A DNA stretch of 64,000 nucleotides from Mauremys mutica (lineage: Eukaryota; Chordata; Testudines; Geoemydidae), in the NCBI RefSeq assembly GCF_020497125.1, contig NC_059076.1, forward strand, positions 13,879,951 through 13,943,950, read 5' to 3'. Below the pieces are notes generated by a model, which had not been told where the DNA came from, did not search any database, and saw nothing but the letters and a program-made list of their open reading frames with translations. Positions 12,285-47,470 of this stretch are shown in pieces; the stretch's first letter is position 1; each line of letters begins with the position of its first letter. Made by a program: the position numbers and the translations under genes.

Positions 12285-12713
12285 CAGAGGTGAAAGTAAG
12301 CCGGTCTGGTCCGGTCTGGCATACTGGCAAGAGCTTTAAATCCCGGCCGTGGCTCCGGTGGCCGAGCTGGGGCTGGGATTTAAAGGGCGCAGCGCTCCCT
12401 GTGGCTGCTGGCAGCCTAGAGCCCTTTGAATCCTGGCCATGGCCAGGATTTAAAGGGCCTGGGGTTCCCCTCCACGGCAGGAGCTCCGGGCCCTTTAAAT
12501 CCTGGCCCCAGCATGGCAAAACTTGGGCTTCCCCTGAGGGGGGGACCCCAGCCACCTCTTCAGGTGGGAGCCCCTAGTTGATTTAAAGGCCCTGGGTCTC
12601 CCAGCCACAGCTGGTGCCCCAGGGCCTTTAAATCTTAAAAGGCCATGCCTCTTCCAGATGAGGCCATGCCCCCCAGGACTCCCGGTAAATCCTGTAAGTT
12701 ACTTTCACCCCTG
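12285..12713. mobile_element. Non-autonomous hAT element with perfect 8-bp TSD
   Basis: The element runs from 'cagaggtgaaagtaa' to 'ttactttcacccctg' (inverted ends). It is flanked by exact copies of 'tgttcagg' at 12277-12284 and 12714-12721. An 8-bp duplication is the mark of the hAT superfamily. The interior has no transposase; it is a series of GC-rich blocks each ending in 'ctttaaatc' or 'gatttaaaggg' in alternating orientation, so it folds back on itself. The same modules occur at 23843-24450 with different ends. Confidence 0.87.
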
Positions 12714-12973
12714 TGTTCAGGTGCTGTCTCTCCAGCTTGTTTCTAACCATACTGAATTAGATGGTTTAAATCTACATGCAGTCAGGCAGAAGAGGTGAGG
12801 GGTTTGTTCAGGTGCAAGGCAGTTGGTTTAAGGAGCTAGGAGGACAGACAGGCAGGTTTGATGTGATTGAGGGTATAACAGAGGCTCTGGAAGGAACACC
12901 AGTCTCCCCCTAAATTCTTTAGAGCTATTATCACTATTACATGTTAATACCTGGCTTCAGGGAAGATGCAACT

Positions 12974-13203
12974 CAGTTTTTCCTCAAACTTTTGTACTGG
13001 TGCCCCCTTTCACAGAGCAAGCCTCTGAGTGTGACTCTTCTCCTCCCCCTCCCCCCGGTTAAAACCACTTTTAAATATATTTAACACCCTTATAAATGCT
13101 GGAGCCAAAGTGCGATGTGAGGTGGAGGCTGACAGCTCCTCACCCCACCATAATAACCTCATGACCCCCTGAGGGCTTCCATTCCCCAGTTTGAGAACCC
13201 CTG
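12974..13203. mobile_element. Non-autonomous hAT-like element (TIR cagtggttctcaaact family)
   Basis: The left end is 'cagtttttcctcaaact' and the right end 'cagtttgagaacccctg'. Flanks 'atgcaact' (12966-12973) and 'atgtaact' (13204-13211) match at 7 of 8 bases, which fits a hAT target duplication. The body ('gcaagcctctgagtgtgac') is shared with 37136-37336. Confidence 0.82.
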
Positions 13204-13273
13204 ATGTAACTGGACTGCTTTTGCATAAGTGACTACCTGAACCTAAGGGCAAATAGACTTTCTTATAATGCTG

Positions 13274-13397
13274 TAGGGTGACCTCAGAGCAAGTGTGAAA
13301 AATTGGAACAGGGATGTGGGGTAATAGGAACCTATATAAGAAAAAGACCCCAAAAATCAGGGCTGTCCCTATACAATCGGGACATCTGGTCACCCTA
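13274..13397. mobile_element. hAT MITE, 'agggtgacc' family copy 1
   Basis: Inverted ends 'tagggtgacc' and 'ggtcacccta' enclose about 124 bp. The flanks 'taatgctg' and 'taaggctg' match at 7 of 8, so this is a hAT-type insertion. The body has 'aaaaattgg', 'ataggaacctatataagaa' and 'atcgggacatctggtcaccc', as in the copies near the RCHY1 promoter. Confidence 0.82.
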
Positions 13398-13439
13398 TAA
13401 GGCTGGTAGAGAGAAAACCCTTGTAACTTTATTAAAACA

Positions 13440-14450
13440 GGAACGGATCAGCGGGCAAACACCGTAACGCTCCAGGGGGCAGCTCGAAGAGTTGCCAGCA
13501 CTTCGAGCTAGGGCGGGACTACCTCAGCAAGGCACCGAGGAGCCCCTCGCTGCCGGCTCTCCCCGGCCCCTCGCAGAGCGAAGGGCAAAAGGCAGCTCCG
13601 AGCAGGGGCGCGGAACGCGGTTGGGAGGAGCGGGGCTGGCCCCTATCGCCCTTGCTAACGCTCAGCGTTAAGCCAGCGCTGCTCGGCCCCAGCCGGTGCT
13701 GGCCTGGGGTGGAAGCACGCGCTGCCCGGCCGCGCTGGCTGGCGGAGGCGTCCCCTGGGACGGTCCCTCTGGGGTCTCAGCGGGGGCGAAGGCGGCCCTG
13801 GGCGCGCTGCGCAGGGGCTCGGGCTGCGGGGCCTTCCCCTGCCCGCCGCGCGCGCTGCTCCTGGGGCTGGCCCCGCGCGCACAAGGTTGGGGGGCCTGGC
13901 TCTGGCCAGGAGCCTTCCTCAGGCTCCCGCGCGCGCCGCTGCTGGGGCTGGCCCCGCCCCCTGCCCCGCGCGCACAAGGCTGGGGGGCCCGGCTCTGGCC
14001 CAGAAGCCTCCCTCAGGCTCCCGCGCGCGCCGCTGCTGGGGCTGGCCCCGCCTTGCTCTCGCCCCTGGCGGCGGTGTGTGTACAGCTGAGCCGTTGCCCC
14101 TGGCTACCGCCGCTCGCGCTCGCTGCCTGCTCGGGCCTTCGCGTGCCCCGCTGGCTGGCTGGCAGGCTGCTCGCGCGCAGCGGCCGCGCGCGCCCGCCCG
14201 CCCCGTAGCGGCCGGTTTCCCGGCGCGGGCTTTGCGCCTGGCGCGCGGCCGCTCCGCTCCCCTGGGTGAGCGCGCGCGGGCGCGCGGCTGGGGGAGAAGC
14301 GCTCGGGCCAGGTGGGTGGCAATGGGGCAGGCTGCTCCCCACGCCGCGCGGGGTCCGGGCAATCCTGCTCCGGGGGGCCCAACCCACGAGCCACTCCTTG
14401 CCCGCGCTGCAGCCCGTGCTCGGCAGCCAGGCTGTGGGCGGCGCGGGGCT
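13440..14450 (+). promoter_or_regulatory. CpG island, probable CDKL2 promoter and non-coding first exon
   Basis: About 1 kb of very GC- and CpG-rich sequence with no TATA box stands out from AT-rich neighbours. It lies 2.4-3.4 kb upstream of the CDKL2 start codon exon, which itself begins at a splice acceptor (16850), so a non-coding first exon must lie upstream. A good donor is present at 14311 (ccag|gtgggt), with another near 14262. Inside the island, about 13850-14060 repeats a block of about 105 bp containing 'cgcgcgccgctgctgggg'. The link to CDKL2 is inferred from position and orientation. Confidence 0.6.
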
Positions 14451-15130
14451 CCCCCTGCATTGGGGATGGGTGTAATGGGGGCTCCCCCTGCATTGGGGTG
14501 GGGGGCAGGGGGCTGGGTGTAATGGGGGCTCCCCCTGCATTGGGGCTGGGTGTAATGGGGGCTCCCCCTGCATTGGGGTGGGGGCAGGGGGCGGGGTGTA
14601 ATGGGGGCTCTCCCTGCATTGGGGCAGGGGGCTGGGTGTAATGAGGGCTCTCCCTGCATTGGGGCAGGTGCTTGCTGGGTGTAATGGGGGCTCCCCCTGC
14701 ATTGGGGCTGGGTGTAATGGGGGCTCCCCCTGTATTGGGGTGGGGGGCAGGGGGCTGGGTGTAATGGGGGCTCCCCCTGTATTGGGGTGGGGGGCAGGGG
14801 GCTGGGTGTAATGGGGGCTCCCCCTGCATTGTGGCAGGGGGCTGGGTGTAATGAGGGCTCTCCCTGCATTGGGGCAGGTGCTTGCTGGGTGTAATGGGGG
14901 CTCCCCCTGCATTGGGGCTGGGTGTAATGGGGGCTCCCCCTGTATTGGGGTGGGGGGCAGGGGGCTGGGTGTAATGGGGGCTCCCCCTGCATTGTGGCAG
15001 GGGGCTGGGTGTAATGAGGGCTCTCCCTGCATTGGGGCAGGTGCTTGCTGGGTGTAATGGGGGCTACCCCTGCATTGGGGTGGGGGGCAAGTGTGGGGCA
15101 GGGGGCAGGTGGTTGCTGGGTGTAATGGGG
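14451..15130. repeat. G-rich minisatellite with higher-order structure
   Basis: The basic unit is 'gtgtaatgggggctccccct' followed by 'gcattgggg' and a variable G-rich spacer, giving units of about 33 and 47 bp. A variant unit starting 'atgagggctctcc' recurs at 14641, 14851 and 15014. The intervals are 210 and 163 bp and differ by exactly one 47-bp unit, so blocks of several units have been duplicated. Runs such as 'ggggtggggggcaggggg' could form G-quadruplexes. It abuts the CpG island. Long open frames across it on both strands are by-products of the repeat. Confidence 0.95.
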
Positions 15131-16850
15131 GTGCCCCCCTGCCCCATACTTGGGGGGCAGATGTGTTGCACTGGGGGAGGGGGTTGCAGGGTGTGGCTGG
15201 GGCTCCCCCTACAGAGAGATGGAGGAGAGGTGTATGGTATGCAGGAGGGGTGTTATGTTTGATGTGGTGCCCCCCCTGCAGAGGGACAACGGGGCTGGGA
15301 GGTGGATGGGGAGGTTAGGGGGTGTAATATGGGACTCCCCCTACAGAGGGATGGGGGGAAGGGGATACAGAGTTGTCAGTGGAGGGTCTATATTTAAGGC
15401 TTGGGAGATTTGTGCCTGGATAAGGAGTGAACACACATATACATCCTCTGTTGTGGGGGTAAGAGGGAGGGATTCAGTCACTGTGATATTAACCCCTCAA
15501 TATTGCTGCAAACCCTTCCCCAGCTAGAGGTGAAAGCAAATCACCCACAGAGCTACTTGTGAAGGGCTTGGATGCTGCAGTGATGGGCCGGTGCCCCATC
15601 GGTGGATGGAACGCTCTTGGCTATATCACAGCTCCCCCTTGCCAGTGTTAGTTCTCCTCACTCTTTCTGCAGGTTGGTGGTTTTATGTATTTCCTGGTCA
15701 GGGGGCTGTAGTGTGAGGGCGAGGGATGCATAAGTGTTGTGGCACTCTTGCTTTGAGACTGGCGCACGCGTGTCTCGAACACAAGACCTTGCCTGCCTTG
15801 GGTAATTGAGGATTCAGTGAGTGTTTTGCATTTCCAAAGCACAGCATGCAACATTCCCCAGTTATAATAGCATTGGGATGTAGGGCCCATCCTTAGTCTT
15901 ACTAATGTCAAGGGCAAAAAATAAGAAATCTAAGCTTTCGGAGTCTGGGATTAGCCACATTTGACTGTGTAATACATTCTTGGCCATATATTGATTTTTA
16001 TTTTTTATTGGTATTTTTTAAATATTTACATTTCCACTTGGACCCATTAACAAGCCTGAGAAACCAAGTGCAAAGAGAGTTATAACTGCATAAAGCGTCT
16101 TATTTAAGGCTTCATTTAAACAGAAGAAAATGTGTGGAAACAGCAAAGAAGTTCTAAATGGAATTATTCCTGTTGATGTTCAAGAGACAGCTCGATCGTG
16201 GGTTAAGTGGTGCCAGTTAGAAGTGATCAAAATGAAATTATCAGGTGAAAAATGAGCTGAGTTTCCTCCTCTCTGTGGTTGAGACAACATGAGTGATTGC
16301 TTATCTTTCTAGAACAATGTCAGTTCCAACCCTCTTCTATACAGGCTTCAATCAGCCATTCAAAATAAGCTATTAAATGCGAAGTATTCTGTAATCTCTG
16401 CAGTTTTGTGTTTACTTTTCTGATCAGTCATATGTACATTTTTTATTAAAACAGGTGTGTAAAATTCATAGCTGTTACTTTGTCATAAAGATGCACAAAC
16501 AAAAATATTTGTGCTTTGCATAAATATAATATTTTGCCAAAAGTCTTGCTACTACTTTGTTAACTTCAGTCCAGGCTTCTGACCTTGTCCTGCCCAGACC
16601 CTTTTGTTTCCATTAAAAATGTGCTGAGACATCTCAAACAATACAAACACTCAGCCTGCTATGTTGTTTTTTATCTACTGTCTCTCATAAGGACTCCTGG
16701 GAGGTCACAGAGCACAACTTGGGAAGATTATGATTAAGTATGTGTGATGGTGGGGGCCAGGGGAGACTCATAGTAGTAAAAGCAGTGGAGAATTTGTCAG
16801 AAATGTAGACCTTGTGGTTGTGTATGCTTATCCTGGTTTATGGCTTTCAG
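15131..16850. other. Upstream of the CDKL2 coding start; decaying G-rich repeat then unique sequence
   Basis: Diverged G-rich units ('ggctccccctacagag', 'ggactccccctacagag') continue to about 15360. The rest is AT-rich with no repeat family or exon that I recognise. It is likely part of the first, untranslated intron of CDKL2. Confidence 0.5.
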
Positions 16851-43169
<26,319 letters not shown>

Positions 43170-45570
43170 CCCGGAGAAGAACTGAGGAATTGGGTACGTT
43201 TTTCCTCTGAAGCGTCTGTATTACTTTCTGCAGCTTAGCCTCTTGTTGCCTTTCAAAAAGAACACTTGACAAGGGCTGATACCTTTTGTGGGTTTACTGA
43301 AGAGAGAGCCTTCCAATGTTCGATGTCGCCATTTGCAGCATACGCGTGTTTAGAACGTATTTGTGCTGTTGCCAAGCAGGAAAGACCAGTGCATGACTTT
43401 GTGAATGGGTCTCTTTTCCTGTATCGTGCCGTGTAGTTCCATGCATATGTATCTTGATCCTCTAAGTGGATTTTTTTTTTGTGTGAAACTGACTGCAGGT
43501 GTTTGGCATTAGAGAGGGGGACGGAATCATTATGGAATTGTGTGTCTTCTGAAAAGATGGTTACCCAGCAATGAAACTAAGTCAGTGTGTTAGGATACTG
43601 ACCAACTCCTGGCCTGGGGAGAAGAGCTGTACCCAGAGGTGGATGAGGTTTTGTGGGACCCTGGGCCAGAGTAAGTGTGGGTCTCTCCCCACCACTTCTG
43701 CATGCAGTCCCCTTCTTCCCCCGGCGCTCCTGCCAGGGAAATGGGGTTAGAGCGTGTGGGCTTATCCCACCCTGCCCAGTGGTCCTGCTGGGGGGTGGGG
43801 TCGGGGCGTGGGGGCTCATCCGCTCCCTGGCGGGCAGAGCGTGGTCAGGGTGCGTGCCCATTTTTCCGGGGCCCTCCCAATTGCCCGAGGCCCTGGGCAC
43901 GGGCCCAGTGGCTAATCCACCACTGGCGGTACCAACAGCATCCAATACAGTTATCTTGTAAACTATTTGTCTTTAAAAACAACAACAAAACCATATTTAT
44001 GGCCAGTGGAGAGCCCCAGGTCTCAGTGAGAGAGCGCAGGGTTACTAACACTTATGAGCCAAGAAAAGATAACTCCTACACTTGAACCTTTTTAAAGAAA
44101 AAGAGAGCTGGCAAATTTAACAGACCCAAAAGAGAGTGACGTACGGGAAACTTAGATAACAGAAGAAAAAATTCACTGAGACTACATGCTAAAGAAACAC
44201 TGTCACCATAAAAATTGTCAATGGAAAATGTATCAATGTGCTATCAATAACGCCTACATTTAAAAGTTAAAACTGAATGAATTTTAAAAATCTAATATAC
44301 TTTTTGTCATGTGTTTACTATTGTCATTTCACTAATTTTGGGTAGTGAAACGTAAACTGCTCGCTTTCCCTGACTGGTTCCCAGGCTCTGGCGTAGAACT
44401 GATGTATTTTGATTTCCAACTCTACAGGGGACTGTTTAAATTTTAATAAATCATGTTTTTGTGAAATCTTTACAAATCATCAGTACAGACATACTCGTGT
44501 TGTGGTTTTTTGTAACACCCTGTTTAATATGAAATACTAATTTTGGTCCTAAACGACTGACAACATCACTTAAAATATCAGAACTGTTTGAAGATAAATA
44601 TTTGTGCATTGCCTGCATATCCTCATCTGTGTACCTCACCCCGCCAGCATCCTCCTGCAAATACTGACCCTGCTCCTGAACCATATTCAGTTGTTGGGAA
44701 GGGCTAAGGGATTACAGTATATAAAATCCACTTCAGAGATTGTTACCATCCGAAATCAAGAGATGTCTCTAGCATTTATATTGAGAATTTTTGAATGGTC
44801 TAGGATTCTGTAGCATTAGTGACTATAAATTGTTGAAATGGATCTGACAGCTGCTTAAAGAAATACCGTCAAGTTGAAATCTCGTCAATTAAAGGAAGTG
44901 CATTAAAACTGGTTTCTGGTGTTTCAGCTCTACCAGTTGTTTTACAGTCACATTTTCCTGTTTGTGGGTTGTGCGTGTAGGTTATTTTTGTAGGTTTTTT
45001 TTTATATATCTTCCTTCTTTCTGAAGAAAAGACTTACACAAATAGGGGAACTGACTGACTTTGCAGAGCGAATGGTAAAACTGATTATATACACAGCGCT
45101 ATCAAATGCACAAAGTAAATAAACTGCAAAAAGGAAGAACTCATGTTTGCTGACTTCTTTCAGTTATAACAACTTTTTTATAGGTTACTTTTCTAACCGG
45201 GCTACGGTGGGAACTGCTGGGGGTTTGGCACTCTTGAAAAGCCTGTTACTTGTTTAGGAGCCTAAGTAAGGACTTAGCCTAACTTCTTAAGCTGGTGTCT
45301 TTATAAAGTCCTCACCATAGTCATGGATACAAACTATGAAGACAGAAGCATGACTTTTAAATTGGTGTCTCATTTTTGCCCGGGCGGGGATTGTTTTTTT
45401 TACTTTGCGTTATTACACAATTTCCCGCCATTCTTGGTTTTTTTTAAAACTCTGAAGTCCTAGGTGCATTTTTGAAATAGCCTCTCAATGTAAAGGATGT
45501 GTGCAGGTTTCTGTCCAAAAGGAAAATGTATTTCCCATTTTGAGAAAAATAAAGATTGTTCTAGTCTATA
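43170..45570 (+). other. CDKL2: Probable CDKL2 3' UTR with several poly(A) signals
   Basis: It follows the stop codon. AATAAA occurs at 44445-44450, 45118-45123 and 45548-45553; the last is followed by 'gattgttctagtctatac' and is a plausible main end. A hAT insertion (43634-43925) lies within it. True ends cannot be fixed without transcripts. Confidence 0.45.
43634..43925. mobile_element. Non-autonomous hAT element in the CDKL2 3' UTR region
   Basis: The left end is 'cagaggtggatgagg' and the right end 'cctaatccaccactg'-like ('gctaatccaccactg'). The flanks 'gctgtacc' (43626-43633) and 'gcggtacc' (43926-43933) match at 7 of 8. The interior is GC-rich with no transposase. Confidence 0.82.
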
Positions 45571-45859
45571 CAGATTTTATACTGTACTTGTCACCATAGT
45601 TCTGAGCACCTTCTGATTGTGCACTGAAGTATGTGACTTACATCTGTCGTGTGGTTTGTTCTCTTTCAGCCTCTCCCCAGGTGGAGAATTGTGTGCGTAG
45701 TGTACTGTTTCGTTTTGGTAGGGTGTTTTCCTTATGTGCACACTTTTCTGTATGTGTGTCAGAGAGGGCAGGTCACAGCAGTGTGCCTTGTACTTGGAGC
45801 AGAAGGTGGTGAGGTTTGGAAGGTCCCTTAGTTCCTGGGTGGAGTTTGTTCCTCAGTCT

Positions 45860-47150
45860 CAGACCAGCTTCTTCAGGCAAAACTCTGTGTCCTGTGCAAA
45901 CAAAGCTTTACTCTTATGGTAGAAAGTTCTGTTGTGCCAAAGGGGCGGAGTTATCAACCATGGTCCTCCTGCCAGGGCTTTGGGTGATCTTTCACTATCC
46001 TGGGCCCAGGCCATGGAGTGCCTTGAAGATGGGGACTGAGACCTTGAACTTGATATGATATTCTCTGGGAAGCCAGTGTATGGAGTGGCGGCCGGGTCTG
46101 AGGTGTTTTGTGGTGGCCTATGTAGCTGAGGAGATGCTTTCTGTACTAGTTGGAGTTTCCTAAATGCTGAAGGCTTCATGCCCAGGTATATGGCATCACG
46201 GTAGTCCAGATGGGAGGTGACAAAGGCGTGAATAACTGAAGCCCGGTCATCGTTCTCTGAGATAGGATGCCGTTTCCTAGCCAATCGGAGGTGGTGGTAA
46301 GTGTTAATCACAGTTGCTGCTATATGAGAACTTTGCGTTAGCAAGAAATTCAGGACCCTCCGAAACTAGACTGCATTGACCAGTTGTGGGTGTGTGCCTT
46401 CAACCCAAGGAGACCGCCCCACAGCTACAAATTCTTCAAAGTGCTTCCTTCTGCCCACCAGCATCACCTCCACCTTAGATCATAGAATTGGAAGGGACCT
46501 CAGGAGGTCATCTAGTCCAGCCCCCTGCTCAAAGCAGGACCCAAGCCCCAGACAGATTTTTACTCCAGTTCCCTAAATGGCCTCCTCAAGGATTGAACTC
46601 ACAACCCTGGGTTTAGCAGGCCAATGCTCAAACCACTGAGCTATCCCTCCCCCTGGTTCGGCTTCAACCAGCTGTCCTTCATCTGGGAGCTGATCTTCTC
46701 CAGGCACTGGGCCATCTTGGAGGTAGTGGGGGTGGTCAGATGTGGTGAAAGATGGGTAGAGCTTGTGCCAGTATTAGTGCTTTAAATGTAATGTGTTCTC
46801 AACCCAGAGTGGATGAGGTTTATTCATATTTGGAGGATGGCATTTGGTCTTGCCACAACACCTGGAAGATTTAGTACACAACCGAGACTAGCAGTTCTCT
46901 AGTGGGACGTGGATAACATTTATGATAAAGGAAGCAGGCGTTATGATTGGCCTTGATCTATCATCGGGCTCTTCTAGCACCCAGCTCTGCCCAATGACCT
47001 CCATTAGCAGGTTGCGATGCAGGATTGGGGACTGCATTAGTAAATGTATGAGGACACCCCCCTTCAGATGTGGCAGCTTATTTTCCAGAGTGGTCCTAGA
47101 GATCTTTCTGTAGCTCATTTACCACTGGGAGTTGGTTTGGGCTATGATGC
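45860..47150 (-). pseudogene. L2-like LINE reverse-transcriptase relic
   Basis: On the - strand one frame reads an RT-end pattern: 'LKVEVMLVGRRKHFEEF'-like, then 'TYHHLRLARKRHPISE', 'ASVIHAFVTSHLDYRDAI' and 'FRKLQLVQKASPQLHR'. This is the order of L2-type reverse transcriptases (..HAFVxSRLDYCN..KLQLVQNAAAR..). Upstream pieces ('LYPSFTTSDHP..', '..QMKDSWLKPN') lie beyond the SINE at 46478-46653, which split it. Frames are broken; it is not functional. Confidence 0.7.
46478..46653 (-). mobile_element. tRNA-headed SINE with CR1-like tail
   Basis: Read on the - strand: a tRNA-like head with box A 'tagctcagtggtttgagc' and box B 'gggttgtgagttcaatcc', a linker, then the CR1-type tail 'gactagatgacctcctgag' and 'ggtcccttccaattctatg'. 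The tail implies movement by CR1 machinery. Such SINEs are characteristic of cryptodiran turtles and relatives. It is not a tRNA gene: the fold is not closed and a tail follows. Confidence 0.87.
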
Positions 47151-47339
47151 AGGTAATCATGGAACTGAAACTGCTGCATATTAGTTGCTGCTCTTACAAA
47201 CAGCCCTGGGGCTTTTGATAGCTGCTGTTTGGTACCGGAGATCTTCAGGCGAACACACAGGGTGTGGGTACCAGTGTACACAAAGTGTTACAATAAGAAC
47301 ATTGAGCCCTTTCTCAAAACGCTGTCCAAAGGTGGCTGT

Positions 47340-47470
47340 GTATTGAGTAAATGGCATGTGCGAGGTGACACAGCCAGTTAAGTGGCTGAGCTGGGAACAG
47401 AACCCAGGTTCTCTGCTCCTACTCCCATGCCCCAGTGGTCTGGGCTGCTGCCCTTACTGCTACATCACAT
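47340..47470 (-). mobile_element. MIR SINE fragment
   Basis: 'gtgacacagccagttaagtg', 'gctgagctgggaacagaacc' and 'caggttctctgctcctac' on the + strand are the reverse of the MIR core and tRNA-related head. Confidence 0.75.

Noticed and set aside
12280..12577. Overlapping open frames of 91-95 codons on both strands
   Set aside because: They lie wholly inside the non-autonomous hAT element with a perfect target duplication; GC-rich foldback filler.
13919..15057. Long open frames (up to about 357 codons) on both strands across the minisatellite and CpG island
   Set aside because: They arise because the GC-rich repeat lacks stop codons; overlapping frames on both strands give Pro/Gly/Ala-rich nonsense that follows the repeat period.
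14451..15130. Regular repeat spacing that might suggest a CRISPR array
   Set aside because: The spacers are themselves variants of the repeat, unit lengths vary, and the setting is vertebrate DNA. It is a minisatellite.
45859..46344. 161-codon - strand open frame as a possible gene
   Set aside because: It contains the RT-end pattern of an L2-like LINE (HAFVTSHLDY.., KLQLVQKA..), followed by unrelated frame; a relic.
46590..46653. tRNA gene call on the - strand (boxes A and B present)
   Set aside because: The head is followed by a linker and a CR1-like tail and does not close as a cloverleaf; it is a SINE.
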